Shown here: piece after piece, positions 1-7,708 of the stretch | Position numbering within the stretch: the first letter of the stretch is position 1 | How the letters are laid out: the number at the start of each line of letters is the position of its first letter | Assembly (NCBI GenBank): GCA_947178255.1 | Contig: CAMWXP010000013.1 | Coordinates: 1 to 35,913, forward strand | From: an uncultured Clostridia bacterium | GTDB lineage: Bacteria > Bacillota > Clostridia > Christensenellales > Pumilibacteraceae | Direction: 5' to 3' | Length of the DNA: 35,913 nucleotides | The notes under the pieces: generated by a model | What the model was told of the DNA's origin: nothing | What the model saw: the letters and a program-made list of their open reading frames with translations, nothing else | The model's database searches: none | Translations under genes and position numbers: made by a program

Positions 1-21
1 TGTGAGTTGTTATATAATAAT

Positions 22-597
22 CTAATTGGCGCTTGCCGGAACGAACACGACAATATCAGTGCCGCAATCTACAACAACGGCATGTTTTGGTGACGAAAGC
101 ACAAGCCGTATCATAAACAAATCGGCAACGCTGCCGAACACATTGTACATAAGCGGCATAAACGGCAAAACAAAGAATTCGGCAGGCAAAAATACGCAAA
201 GCGGAACAAGCAAAGCGCAGTAAAAAAAGAACGGGAACGACGCAACAAAAAAGTATTGACCTTTGCTGAATATGATATCGGGCGACCCGCAGTATGCTGC
301 AAACTTGCCGAATTTTACGAACGGCCTTTTCCACCTACTGACTATAATGGCAAAAGCGTGTGCAAATTCATGAACGTACGGATAAATCAAGCACAGCGCG
401 ACGCCACACAAAATATATACAAAATAAATACCGCCGGCCTGACCCAACATTCTCAAACAATAATTAAGCACAATTCCGACTACACAGCTAACCGAAATGG
501 ATATAAACGCAAAAAGATTAAGCTTATTAAGCATTCTAAACTTTGGATCGGATAAATCCAGTCTTTTTATAGCTTTGTAATCGTAAACCGCTTTCAT
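22..597 (-). CDS. DUF3267-family membrane zincin-like protease
   Basis: This is a membrane protein of the DUF3267 (putative zincin peptidase) family. With the start chosen here it is 191 residues. Hydrophobic segments lie near residues 28-48, 55-75, 115-135 and 138-155. An HEFAH metal-binding motif (HExxH, about residues 76-80) follows the second segment. The later 'PLMYNVFGSVADLFMI' and 'SSPKHAVVVDCG' stretches match the conserved family tail, where the Asp would be the third ligand region. Substrate is unknown; family members are inferred intramembrane or membrane-proximal proteases. An ATG at 603 touches the -10 box (604-609), so the third codon, ATG at 597, is the likely start. There is no Shine-Dalgarno and the transcript is predicted leaderless. 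It follows hemW by 27 nt but has its own promoter. The family call is strong; the function is inferred. Confidence 0.8.
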   Translation of the reverse strand: MKAVYDYKAIKRLDLSDPKFRMLNKLNLFAFISISVSCVVGIVLNYCLRMLGQAGGIYFVYILCGVALCLIYPYVHEFAHAFAIIVSRWKRPFVKFGKFAAYCGSPDIIFSKGQYFFVASFPFFFYCALLVPLCVFLPAEFFVLPFMPLMYNVFGSVADLFMIRLVLSSPKHAVVVDCGTDIVVFVPASAN

Positions 598-603
598 AAG
601 CAT

Positions 604-632
604 ATAATACCAAAAAACACGCCGTCAGTCAA
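604..632 (-). promoter_or_regulatory. sigma-A promoter of the DUF3267 gene
   Basis: On the minus strand, -35 TTGACT (627-632) and -10 TATTAT (604-609) are separated by exactly 17 nt. The -35 contains the TGA stop codon of hemW. The -10 ends 6 nt before ATG 597, which places the transcript start at or next to the start codon. Confidence 0.6.
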
Positions 633-1734
633 GCATCAACTGCTCTATTATAGAATTCATAACGAACATTTTGTCGGGCGTAATTCTGATAGCACCGTCC
701 GTGCAAATTAATAGTTTTTCGCTTTTCAGCATACTCAAAGCTTCAGCATTGCGTACATTAAAATCATATCCGAAACGCTTACGAAAATCGTCGGTTACTA
801 TGCCCTTTTCAGTACGCAAGCGCAACATAACGTATTCGTTGTATAAGTCCTTGTCGGTCAAAGCGTAGCTTTCCGCATTTGGACAAGCGATATATTTTGT
901 TATGTCGTCGCCATGCAAAAAACGCGTGCGAGCGCCGTCGTAACCATGCGCGGCAACGCCGAAACCGATATACGGCATACACTCCCAATATTTTTTATTG
1001 TGCTTGCTCTCCCGCCCGTTAAGCGCGAAATTGCTAACCTCGTAACGGGCAAAGCCAAGCTCGGACAGTTTGTCATATGCCAAATCGTACAAATCGGCAA
1101 CGCCGTCGTCGGACGGAATGTAGCCGGAATTATAAAGCGGAGTACCATCTTCCACCGTCAAAGCGTAAACGGAAACATGCGAGCAATACTGCGCCACCGT
1201 TGTTATGCTGTTTATTACGTCATCGCTTGTTTGTTCGGGCAATCCCAAAATTATGTCGGAAGAAATACTGTCAAACGAACGCGACAAAAGCTCGACGGCT
1301 TTTATATAATCGGCATAAGTGTGCACCCTGCCTATCGCACGCAAAACATTGTCGCACGACGATTGCAAGCCCATGCTTATTCGATTTACGCCGCAATCCT
1401 TACATTCGGCAATAAAATCGGTCGACACGCTTTCGGGATTACACTCGACGGTTATTTCCGCACTGTCGCTCACGCGGAAGTTATTCCTTACCGCACTCAT
1501 TATATCGGCTAGTCCACCACAAAAAAGACATGACGGCGTTCCCCCGCCTATATACACGGTATCTACATAGCCGTCCTTAAACGGACTGTCATTGATTTCT
1601 TTTATAATCGCATCGACGTACGTTTTTTGCAACGAAAAATCGGGCGTGGACACAAACGCGCAATATTTACATTTCGCCTTGCAAAACGGAATATGAACGT
1701 ACACGCCGTAAGATTTTTCTGTATCTATCGTCAT
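625..1734 (-). CDS. hemW: Radical SAM protein HemW (heme chaperone)
   Basis: This is the HemN-like radical SAM protein now called HemW, a heme-binding chaperone proposed to deliver heme to membrane cytochromes. It was formerly mis-annotated as oxygen-independent coproporphyrinogen oxidase. The 4Fe-4S motif CxxxCxxC is at Cys18, Cys22 and Cys25. 'YIGGGTPS' supplies the SAM-binding glycine segment. The HNxxYW motif ('HNKKYW') followed by a Gly-rich 'GFGVAAHGY' stretch is the HemW signature. Length (369) is normal. The start ATG overlaps the lepA stop (ATGA), so translation is probably coupled. lepA-hemW order is standard in Firmicutes. Whether this organism uses heme cannot be judged from the window. 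Confidence 0.93.
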   Translation of the reverse strand: MTIDTEKSYGVYVHIPFCKAKCKYCAFVSTPDFSLQKTYVDAIIKEINDSPFKDGYVDTVYIGGGTPSCLFCGGLADIMSAVRNNFRVSDSAEITVECNPESVSTDFIAECKDCGVNRISMGLQSSCDNVLRAIGRVHTYADYIKAVELLSRSFDSISSDIILGLPEQTSDDVINSITTVAQYCSHVSVYALTVEDGTPLYNSGYIPSDDGVADLYDLAYDKLSELGFARYEVSNFALNGRESKHNKKYWECMPYIGFGVAAHGYDGARTRFLHGDDITKYIACPNAESYALTDKDLYNEYVMLRLRTEKGIVTDDFRKRFGYDFNVRNAEALSMLKSEKLLICTDGAIRITPDKMFVMNSIIEQLMLD

Positions 1735-3536
1735 TTTTTGTCGTTATCGAGTTTAAGCACGGACATAAACGCTTCGGACGGAATTTCCACTGTGCCGAAC
1801 TGGCGCATGCGCTTTTTGCCTTCCTTTTGCTTTTCCAAAAGCTTCTTTTTGCGCGTAACGTCGCCTCCGTAGCACTTAGCTAAAACGTCTTTGCGAAGCG
1901 CCTTAATCGTTTCACGCGCTATCACCTTTCCGCCTATTGCGGCTTGGATAGGAATTTCAAACAGCTTGCGCGGAATTACGTCCTTCAGCTTTTCCGCCAT
2001 AGCACGACCGCGAGCATACGCCTTGTCGCGGTGTACTATAATACTGAGCGCGTCGCAAATATCGCCGTTTAACATAATATCAAGCTTAACCAAATCGCTC
2101 TTGCGATAGCCCGCCTGCTCGTAATCGAAGCTGGCATAGCCGCGCGATCTGCTTTTAAGTCCGTCAAAAAAGTCGTAAACGATTTCGTTCAGCGGCATAG
2201 TGTACGTGATTAGCACGCGCGTTTTTTCTATATACGTCATGTTCAAGTACTCGCCGCGCTTGTCCTGGCAAAGCTCCATAATCGGCCCGATATATTCGGG
2301 CGGCGTGTATATGGACGCCGTAACGACAGGCTCTTCCATATAATCTATCTCGCCCGCGGGTGGAAGATTGGACGGATTGGTAACCTCGGTCATACCGTTA
2401 GCTGTATATACCTTGTACACAACACCCGGAGCGGTAGTGATTATATCGAGATCGAACTCGCGCTCCAAACGCTCCTCGATGATTTCCATGTGCAACAGAC
2501 CCAAAAATCCGCAACGGAACCCGAAACCGAGTGCCGACGACGTTTCGGGCTCGTAAAAAAGTGAAGCGTCGTTGAGTTTAAGCCGCTCCAAAGCGTCCTT
2601 TAAGTCCTCGTACTTTGATCCGTCGGCGGGATATATACCGCTGTAAACGACGGGCTTTACTTTTTTGTAGCCCGGGCACGGCTCAGCCGTGGGATTGTTG
2701 GCGTAAGTAATAGTGTCGCCGGGCGCCGTATCTGCAATGGACTTTATTGACGCGCACAGATAACCGACGTCGCCGGCCGATAATCTGTCTATCGGTACTG
2801 GCTTGGGCTGGAACACGCCCACCTCGGTCACGTCGTAAACCTTGCCGTTAGACATCATGGTAATGCGGTCGCCCGCCTTTGCGGAGCCGTCCACTATGCG
2901 CACAAGACAAACGGCGCCTTTGTAATTGTCGTAATAAGAATCGAATATCAAAGCTTTAAGCGGCTTATCTATATCGCCCTGCGGCGGCGGCACGTTTTTT
3001 GCTATAGCACGCAACACGTCGTCTATGTTTATGCCCTCTTTGGCGGAAATACACGGCGCTTCATCGGCAGGCAAGCCGATAATATCCTCTATTTCCTGTT
3101 TTACCTCGTCGGGCCTGGCGGCTGGCAAATCTATTTTGTTGATTACCGGCACGATTTCCAAATTGTTGTCAAGCGCCAAGTATACGTTAGCCAACGTTTG
3201 AGCCTCCACGCCCTGCGCGGAGTCGACAACCAAAACCGCACCCTCGCAAGCCGCAAGCGAGCGCGACACCTCGTACGTAAAGTCGACATGCCCGGGTGTA
3301 TCAATCAAATTAAACGTATATCTTTGACCTTCGTACTCGTAAAACATCCTGACCGGCGTGAGCTTAATTGTAATACCGCGCTCGCGCTCGATATCCATAC
3401 TGTCCAACATTTGATCGGAAAGCTCGCGCTTTGTAAGCGTAGCCGTGGCTTCCATAAGCCTGTCCGCAAGCGTCGATTTGCCGTGGTCGATATGCGCTAT
3501 TATACAAAAATTGCGTATTAATTTTTGTCTATCCAT
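1731..3536 (-). CDS. lepA: Elongation factor 4 (LepA) GTPase
   Basis: LepA/EF4 is a ribosome-associated translational GTPase that acts on stalled or mistranslocated ribosomes. It is 601 residues from the start chosen here. Visible are the G1 motif AHIDHGKS (residues 14-21), 'DTPGHVDF' (G3) and 'NKID' (G4). Elongation-factor domains II, III and V follow, then the LepA-specific C-terminal domain with '[17 protein letters not shown]' and the basic KRMRQFG tail. An ATG-free extension to 3572 is open, but '[10 protein letters not shown]' at 3536 aligns with the usual LepA start. The extension would also cover the promoter. No Shine-Dalgarno precedes 3536, and the -10 box sits 7 nt upstream, so the mRNA is predicted leaderless. 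hemW is co-transcribed downstream. Confidence 0.97.
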   Translation of the reverse strand: MDRQKLIRNFCIIAHIDHGKSTLADRLMEATATLTKRELSDQMLDSMDIERERGITIKLTPVRMFYEYEGQRYTFNLIDTPGHVDFTYEVSRSLAACEGAVLVVDSAQGVEAQTLANVYLALDNNLEIVPVINKIDLPAARPDEVKQEIEDIIGLPADEAPCISAKEGINIDDVLRAIAKNVPPPQGDIDKPLKALIFDSYYDNYKGAVCLVRIVDGSAKAGDRITMMSNGKVYDVTEVGVFQPKPVPIDRLSAGDVGYLCASIKSIADTAPGDTITYANNPTAEPCPGYKKVKPVVYSGIYPADGSKYEDLKDALERLKLNDASLFYEPETSSALGFGFRCGFLGLLHMEIIEERLEREFDLDIITTAPGVVYKVYTANGMTEVTNPSNLPPAGEIDYMEEPVVTASIYTPPEYIGPIMELCQDKRGEYLNMTYIEKTRVLITYTMPLNEIVYDFFDGLKSRSRGYASFDYEQAGYRKSDLVKLDIMLNGDICDALSIIVHRDKAYARGRAMAEKLKDVIPRKLFEIPIQAAIGGKVIARETIKALRKDVLAKCYGGDVTRKKKLLEKQKEGKKRMRQFGTVEIPSEAFMSVLKLDNDKK

Positions 3537-3543
3537 ACATTGT

Positions 3544-3572
3544 ATTATATCACATAGCATTGAAAACGGCAA
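3544..3572 (-). promoter_or_regulatory. sigma-A promoter of lepA-hemW (leaderless geometry)
   Basis: Minus strand: -35 TTGCCG (3567-3572), 17-nt spacer, perfect -10 TATAAT (3544-3549). Seven bases separate the -10 from ATG 3536. Initiation 6-8 nt past the -10 would fall on the start codon or 1-2 nt before it. It lies back to back with the gdpD-like promoter. Confidence 0.75.
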
Positions 3573-3641
3573 TTATTTTGACCAAATAGCAACAAAAATA
3601 ATTAAAATATCGTTATTTTCGGTAAATATACATAAAAACTA

Positions 3642-3670
3642 TTGTAAAATAAATTTAAAGATGATATAAT
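3642..3670 (+). promoter_or_regulatory. sigma-A promoter of the GDPD-gtrA unit
   Basis: Plus strand: TTGTAA (3642-3647), 17-nt spacer, TATAAT (3665-3670). The start point would be near 3677. That leaves about 20 nt of leader containing AAAGG (3686-3690), six bases before ATG 3697. This is an ordinary leadered start, which contrasts with the divergent lepA promoter. Confidence 0.75.
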
Positions 3671-3696
3671 TGTATTAATACAGTTAAAGGTACAGT

Positions 3697-4446
3697 ATGG
3701 AAACAAAAACTTCATGGTTGCTTGACAAGCCCATTTCCCACCGCGGCTTGCACGATACGGATAATATACCCGAAAACTCATTGCCTGCATTTGAGAATTC
3801 GGTAAAGAACGGTTACGCCATAGAGCTGGACGTTCGCATAATAGATGACCAAACAGTCATAGTCTTTCACGACGAAAAATTGAGCCGAATGACAAACCGC
3901 GACGGCTATGTGTCTACATTAAAGATAGCGGACTTGGACGAAATACGTTTGCTCAAAACTGACTGCACAATCCCCACATTCGAACAAGTGTTGGAAACGG
4001 TAAACGGCAAGGTTCCCCTTTTGATAGAAATCAAAAAAGTCGGACAATCGTTTGCTTTGGAAGATAAAATCATAGAAATGCTCAAAACGTACAACGGCGA
4101 TTATGCCGTGCAGTCTTTCGATCCCATGTCTATGCACTACTTCTACAAAAACGCACCGCATATTATGCGCGGACAGCTTTCGTCGTACTTCCATCACAAC
4201 GATATTGACGCGCCGCGGCGCGAAAAAAAGCGGCTTAAAAAACTTAAATACAACGATATTTCCCATCCTAACTTTATATCGTACAAGGTTACCAACCTGC
4301 CCAACAAGTACGTAACGGCAACCGGACTACCCGTAATTGCTTGGACGATACGCGGCGAGCTGGAAGCACAAAAAGCGCTTAAATTTTGCGACAACTATAT
4401 TTTCGAAGGCTTTATGCCCCGCGTTAAGGACGAAGCGTCCGAATAA
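3697..4446 (+). CDS. Glycerophosphodiester phosphodiesterase family protein
   Basis: GDPD-family enzymes hydrolyse glycerophosphodiesters to glycerol 3-phosphate plus an alcohol. The protein is 249 residues with no signal peptide, so it is probably cytosolic. Visible family residues are HRG (15-17), the ENS glutamate (about 26), ELDV (43-46), the catalytic HD pair in 'VFHDEKLSRMTN' (about 58-59) and EIK in 'PLLIEIKK'. Together these give the TIM-barrel metal site and acid/base residues. The end region 'VIAWTIRGELEAQKAL...GFMP' matches the usual C-terminal strand, although the typical 'TDRP' is not obvious. A good AAAGG ribosome site supports this start. It is 14 nt upstream of the gtrA-like gene, probably in one transcript. 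Assignment to UgpQ or GlpQ is not possible. Confidence 0.9.
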   Translation: METKTSWLLDKPISHRGLHDTDNIPENSLPAFENSVKNGYAIELDVRIIDDQTVIVFHDEKLSRMTNRDGYVSTLKIADLDEIRLLKTDCTIPTFEQVLETVNGKVPLLIEIKKVGQSFALEDKIIEMLKTYNGDYAVQSFDPMSMHYFYKNAPHIMRGQLSSYFHHNDIDAPRREKKRLKKLKYNDISHPNFISYKVTNLPNKYVTATGLPVIAWTIRGELEAQKALKFCDNYIFEGFMPRVKDEASE

Positions 4447-4460
4447 TACGGCCTATACAT

Positions 4461-4982
4461 ATGAAATTCAGCTTATTAGCTTATTTGAAAAAACAAACAA
4501 CTCTGGAATTTTTAAAATCCGTGGCTGTAGGTTTAGCGTCAAATGCGGTTGACTTTTTGTTGACCGCCGTATTTTTATATGCGTACGGTCATGAGCATTA
4601 CGACGGTTTTTGGGGCGTCTTTTCGGGAGCGACGGTCGGCGGCCCTTATTCCCCGCAATTTTCGGTATACATAACCGCAACCGTAATCGGATACATTTCG
4701 GCAATACTCGTAAACTATTTACTCTCATCAATCTTCGTATTCAAGTACGGCAACGTTGGAAAAAACAAGTACGGATTTTTAAAGTTTATATTCTTCGCTG
4801 CAATCGGATTGGGAATAACCTCTCTCGGCAGTTGGATTGGGTACGACCTAATCGGCGGCAATATTTGGGTAGTCAAATTAATAGTACAGCTGATAGTGTT
4901 TGTATACAACTTTGTCACCCGCCGAATGTTTATCTTTAACGTAAACCTAATCCGCGCCGACGAAAATACGATAAATTTATAA
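4461..4982 (+). CDS. GtrA-family four-helix membrane protein
   Basis: GtrA-like proteins are small membrane proteins, proposed to move or position lipid-linked sugars for cell-envelope glycosylation. The sequence has four hydrophobic segments (about residues 18-42, 70-95, 108-130 and 137-160). The first shows the family-typical 'FLKSVAVGLASNAVDFLLT' pattern, and conserved Asn and Arg residues occur in the last ('YNFVTRRMFIF'). An insertion of about 20 residues between helices 1 and 2 (His/Gly/Tyr-rich, about 45-65) is longer than usual. No clear Shine-Dalgarno precedes ATG 4461, so translation may depend on coupling to the GDPD gene 14 nt upstream. The adjacent lipid phosphodiesterase hints at a shared envelope role (inference). 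Confidence 0.82.
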   Translation: MKFSLLAYLKKQTTLEFLKSVAVGLASNAVDFLLTAVFLYAYGHEHYDGFWGVFSGATVGGPYSPQFSVYITATVIGYISAILVNYLLSSIFVFKYGNVGKNKYGFLKFIFFAAIGLGITSLGSWIGYDLIGGNIWVVKLIVQLIVFVYNFVTRRMFIFNVNLIRADENTINL

Positions 4983-5008
4983 TCACAAATATAATTTTTA
5001 CAATAAAA

Positions 5009-5030
5009 AATCGCGCAATCTTGCGCGATT
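5009..5030. terminator. Bidirectional Rho-independent terminator
   Basis: A ten-base stem (AATCGCGCAA with TTGCGCGATT) has a two-base loop. It has T-runs on both sides: six on the minus-strand exit, and TTTTAATTT on the plus-strand exit. It lies between the convergent gtrA-like gene (ends 4982) and the unknown gene ending at 5054, and should stop both. Confidence 0.88.
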
Positions 5031-5053
5031 TTAATTTATTTGATTATTTTGCA

Positions 5054-5809
5054 TTAACCGGTTATGTGCTTAATGTCGTATTCGAGCTTTTTGTAAATAT
5101 CCATGACCGTCTTTGTTGACTTAAAGAAGTACGCTACGGCATATTTTACGCCCAAAAAAGCCGATATAATATTTTCGTAATCGTCGCCGTCTATTGCTCT
5201 GGTCAAGCCGTTCAAGCAAGCGGTGTATTCGGCACGCTCGATTGCGCCGGTTATTGTGCTGTCCGCAATATCCACAAGCGTAGCTATGCAGTCCAGTGCG
5301 TCGTTTTTGAGATCGGAGCGGAACTTGCCGTTTACTTCCTCGTATGCGCCATCGGCACTGCCTTTGAGCGGCATTGCAATAGAAATGGGCTGAGTAAACA
5401 AGTCGTTGCAATACGAACGGAACGGCGTAATAATTTCCAAGCAAAACCGTGCGTACGACTCGTTTATCATCGGGCTGTAAAAATAGGCTTCCAAAAAGTT
5501 TCTCAGCTCTATTTTTCCGCTGTCAATATCCAGCAGTATGCGAAAAACAAGCGCTATCGCCTTTTTGGGTTCGGTCGGCAAAACGAACGAGCCGTTATTG
5601 ACGCACGTGCTAAAAGTTTTGCTGTAGTCAAACTCGTATAGCGAAGCGGCAAACATAGAATAAAGCTGTTTATTATCCGCAATGGATTTTAACAGCGCCG
5701 CGATTTTGCTTTCCGCCAGCACATATTTACAGTTTTTAAGAGATTCACACGCAGACAAAAACTCGCCGAGTCCGTCCGACTTCATGCTCTCTAAATAATT
5801 CCGTCGCAT
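5054..5809 (-). CDS. Hypothetical helical protein, function unknown
   Basis: I do not recognise this 251-residue protein. It has no signal peptide and no clear membrane segment. It appears almost entirely alpha-helical, with short helices separated by Asp/Asn/Gly turns. Recognisable landmarks are 'LYEFDYSKTF' (about 60-69), 'FVLPTEPKKAIALVFRILLDIDSGKI' (about 75-100) and 'SYARFCLEIITPFRSY' (about 118-133), an Ala/Asp-rich middle, and a C-terminal stretch resembling an amphipathic bundle. No cysteine pairs or nucleotide-binding motif are present. GGAG sits 5 nt before ATG 5809, supporting the start. It lies 41 nt downstream of the HPr/Crh-like gene with no terminator between them, so the two probably form an operon. 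A role linked to that regulator is inference only. Confidence 0.7.
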   Translation of the reverse strand: MRRNYLESMKSDGLGEFLSACESLKNCKYVLAESKIAALLKSIADNKQLYSMFAASLYEFDYSKTFSTCVNNGSFVLPTEPKKAIALVFRILLDIDSGKIELRNFLEAYFYSPMINESYARFCLEIITPFRSYCNDLFTQPISIAMPLKGSADGAYEEVNGKFRSDLKNDALDCIATLVDIADSTITGAIERAEYTACLNGLTRAIDGDDYENIISAFLGVKYAVAYFFKSTKTVMDIYKKLEYDIKHITG

Positions 5810-5850
5810 AAACGCTCCGATATTCTTGTTTTATATTGCTTTAAGTATAA

Positions 5851-6081
5851 TTATTTAGCTATGTATTTGCCGATATCTTTAAGCAATTCGTCGCAATTGT
5901 CGTTATAGATTTCGCAAACGATAGGCTTGCCGAGGTCGAGCGAGAAAATGCCCAAAAGCGACTTAGCGTCAACTACGTACCTGCCGCTGTGCAAATCGAT
6001 TTCGTACGGATACGCGGACACTGCGTTTACAAATTCTTTTACGCTATCCATGGTGGGGAAATAAACATTAACAGCTTTCAT
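5851..6081 (-). CDS. HPr/Crh-like protein lacking the phosphocarrier histidine
   Basis: A 76-residue protein with the HPr fold pattern. Residues 38-48 (DAKSLLGIFSL) align with the regulatory serine segment of HPr (KSIMGVMSL), putting the HPr-kinase-type serine at Ser41. The PTS active-site segment of true HPr (GIHARPA) is replaced by 'TMDSVKEF' around residues 10-17, with no histidine. It therefore cannot take phosphate from enzyme I in the usual way. Bacillus Crh has the same logic: catalytic His lost, regulatory Ser kept, CcpA cofactor. A carbon-catabolite or sensing role is inferred from that parallel. A GGAGGT site precedes ATG 6081. pgi lies upstream but has its own terminator and promoter. 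Confidence 0.78.
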   Translation of the reverse strand: MKAVNVYFPTMDSVKEFVNAVSAYPYEIDLHSGRYVVDAKSLLGIFSLDLGKPIVCEIYNDNCDELLKDIGKYIAK

Positions 6082-6116
6082 ATTAAACCTCCAAAGGTTG
6101 ATTAATTGTTGTGCTT

Positions 6117-6145
6117 ATTCTAACACAATTAAAGTTATTTTGCAA
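6117..6145 (-). promoter_or_regulatory. sigma-A promoter of the HPr-like operon
   Basis: Minus strand: TTGCAA (6140-6145), 17-nt spacer, TAGAAT (6117-6122). It gives a leader of about 28 nt with GGAGGT before ATG 6081. It lies just past the pgi terminator. Confidence 0.7.
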
Positions 6146-6154
6146 TACGTTTTA

Positions 6155-6175
6155 CAAAAATCCTGTTAAAAGGAT
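6155..6175 (-). terminator. Probable terminator of pgi
   Basis: On the minus strand ATCCT, a six-base loop and AGGAT (6160-6175) are followed by TTTTTG. The stem is only five pairs and partly A/T, so it is weak. The position 25 nt after the pgi stop and just before the next promoter supports it. Confidence 0.5.
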
Positions 6176-6199
6176 ATGCACTTTATGTGGCGATTGCGA

Positions 6200-7591
6200 C
6201 TACCCTATTATATACGCGTCGTTTTTAACCAACGAGTTGAGTTCTTTAAGCTTTTCTTCATAGCCCGCTCTGCCGATCATAGCAAACGTGGCTTTTTTGC
6301 CTTCCTCAACACCCGGTTGGTTGAACGTATCTATATTAAGGTACGAACCGGCAAACGCCGTTTGGTACATAAAGTACATCAAAAGCTCGCCTACCGTTTC
6401 GGCATTGACTTCGGGTAAGATTATAGTAAAGTTGGATCTTCCCGCTTTTGTAAGCGCAAACTCTGTGGACTTGCGCTCGGCGGTAATAAGCTCGTTAAGC
6501 GTGTGACCTTTAAGGAAGTTGCCCACATCCGCCGTATCGTTAGGGATATCGACTGTCGCGCCGTATTTATCCACGCCGATAAAGGTTACAACCTTATCGT
6601 AAGGGCCTTCGGTATAAAGCTGAACTTGGCTGTGCTGGTCTGTAACACCGAGCGACTTTGCGGGCGTTTGTCCGCAGTTGACCGTTTTGCCCGCTTTATC
6701 CACCGCCTTGCCGAGCGATTCCGCCCAAATCTGACAGTAGAAGTCCGCCATGGTTTTAAGCCCGTCGGCATACGGCATCATTACGGAAATATTTTTGCCC
6801 GCTTGCATGGACTTAACCTGCAAGAACGCGGTCATAAGCGCGGGATTTTGGTAAATATCTTTGCGCTCGCACGCCTCGCGCATTGCGCGCGCACCTGCAA
6901 GCATGCTTTTAATATCGACACCCATAACGGCAAACGGCACAAGACCGACGTTGGAAAGCACGGAGAATCTTCCGCCAACGCCGCACGGAATACCGAAGAT
7001 CTTAAACCCTTCTTTTTTGGCTACGTTGTACAGCGAGCCTTTACCGTCGGTCGTGGTGACAAAAATATGCTCCTTAGCCGCAACTTCGCCAAGCTCTTTT
7101 TTGAGCAGATTGTAAAGAATTATAAACTGGCTGAGCGTTTCGCTCGTTTCGCCCGACTTGGTTATTACGTTAAAGTATGTAGTTTTAATATCAATTACAT
7201 CAAGCAAGGACGCCATGCGTTCGGGATCTACGTTATCCTCTACGTACAGCTTGGGTGCCTTGCGCATTTCCTTAGGCAGCTCGTTGTGGTGCAAGTGCAA
7301 TAATGCGTTAAACACACAAATAGGACCAAGCGCCGATCCACCGATACCGAGTACGACAAAGCTAGTCGCCTTTTCGCGGACAGACTTACCGAAAGTGCAA
7401 AGCTCGTCGGCGGCTTTATCGGAAATCATAGGCGTTTCCGTCCATTCCTGCCAGCCCTTGCCGCTGTTACTTATAACGTCGGCATACGCCGCGGCGTGAG
7501 CGGACTTAGCGCCGTCGATTTCGGCTTTTTTAATGCCGTGTTCGCCTATTGCCGAGTCCATCATATTGTTGTAATCGAATTTAAGTTTCAT
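6200..7591 (-). CDS. pgi: Glucose-6-phosphate isomerase
   Basis: Pgi interconverts glucose 6-phosphate and fructose 6-phosphate in glycolysis and gluconeogenesis, in the cytosol. At 463 residues it has the shorter bacterial type seen in Firmicutes. Visible are 'GIGGSALGP' (sugar-phosphate isomerase fold entry), 'VITKSGETSETLSQF' (phosphate-binding SIS motif) and 'GVGGRFSVLSNVGLVP' (PGI signature 1 region). 'DQHSQVQLYTEGP' carries the catalytic His/Gln region. The C-terminal 'INTFNQPGVEEGK'-like segment reads NIDTFNQPGVEEGKK and holds the conserved Lys. ATG 7591 is preceded by AAGGAGAT. It forms a single-gene unit with its own promoter and terminator, next to the Crh-like operon. Confidence 0.97.
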   Translation of the reverse strand: MKLKFDYNNMMDSAIGEHGIKKAEIDGAKSAHAAAYADVISNSGKGWQEWTETPMISDKAADELCTFGKSVREKATSFVVLGIGGSALGPICVFNALLHLHHNELPKEMRKAPKLYVEDNVDPERMASLLDVIDIKTTYFNVITKSGETSETLSQFIILYNLLKKELGEVAAKEHIFVTTTDGKGSLYNVAKKEGFKIFGIPCGVGGRFSVLSNVGLVPFAVMGVDIKSMLAGARAMREACERKDIYQNPALMTAFLQVKSMQAGKNISVMMPYADGLKTMADFYCQIWAESLGKAVDKAGKTVNCGQTPAKSLGVTDQHSQVQLYTEGPYDKVVTFIGVDKYGATVDIPNDTADVGNFLKGHTLNELITAERKSTEFALTKAGRSNFTIILPEVNAETVGELLMYFMYQTAFAGSYLNIDTFNQPGVEEGKKATFAMIGRAGYEEKLKELNSLVKNDAYIIG

Positions 7592-7618
7592 AAAAAATAT
7601 CTCCTTTTACACGATAGC

Positions 7619-7648
7619 ATTATACCATGACAACACCCCAAAAATCAA
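7619..7648 (-). promoter_or_regulatory. sigma-A promoter of pgi
   Basis: Minus strand: TTGATT (7643-7648), 18-nt spacer, TATAAT (7619-7624). The start point would be near 7612. The short leader carries AAGGAG before ATG 7591. Confidence 0.7.
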
Positions 7649-7661
7649 GCGTTTTTATAGT

Positions 7662-7692
7662 AAAAAGCGCCAAGCATAGCAAGGCGCTTTTT
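7662..7692 (-). terminator. Rho-independent terminator of hpf
   Basis: Ten-pair stem AAAAAGCGCC / GGCGCTTTTT with an 11-nt loop. On the minus strand the descending arm ends in a T-run. It lies 17 nt after the hpf stop and just upstream of the pgi promoter. Confidence 0.88.
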
Positions 7693-7708
7693 AGTGTTAT
7701 TTTTTGTT

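Noticed and set aside
913..1512. Plus-strand open frame (199 codons) opposite hemW
   Set aside because: Shadow of hemW; composition and lack of a start signal argue against it.
625..1734. Calling the radical SAM gene coproporphyrinogen oxidase (hemN)
   Set aside because: The HNxxYW motif and the lepA linkage mark it as HemW, which is not an oxidase.
3537..3572. Longer lepA start at 3572
   Set aside because: It would place the sigma-A promoter inside the gene and add residues absent from the usual LepA N-terminus.
6503..7303. Long open frame on the plus strand (266 codons) opposite pgi
   Set aside because: It is antisense to a clearly intact pgi, has no ribosome site and a biased His/Arg/Phe-rich composition typical of shadow frames.
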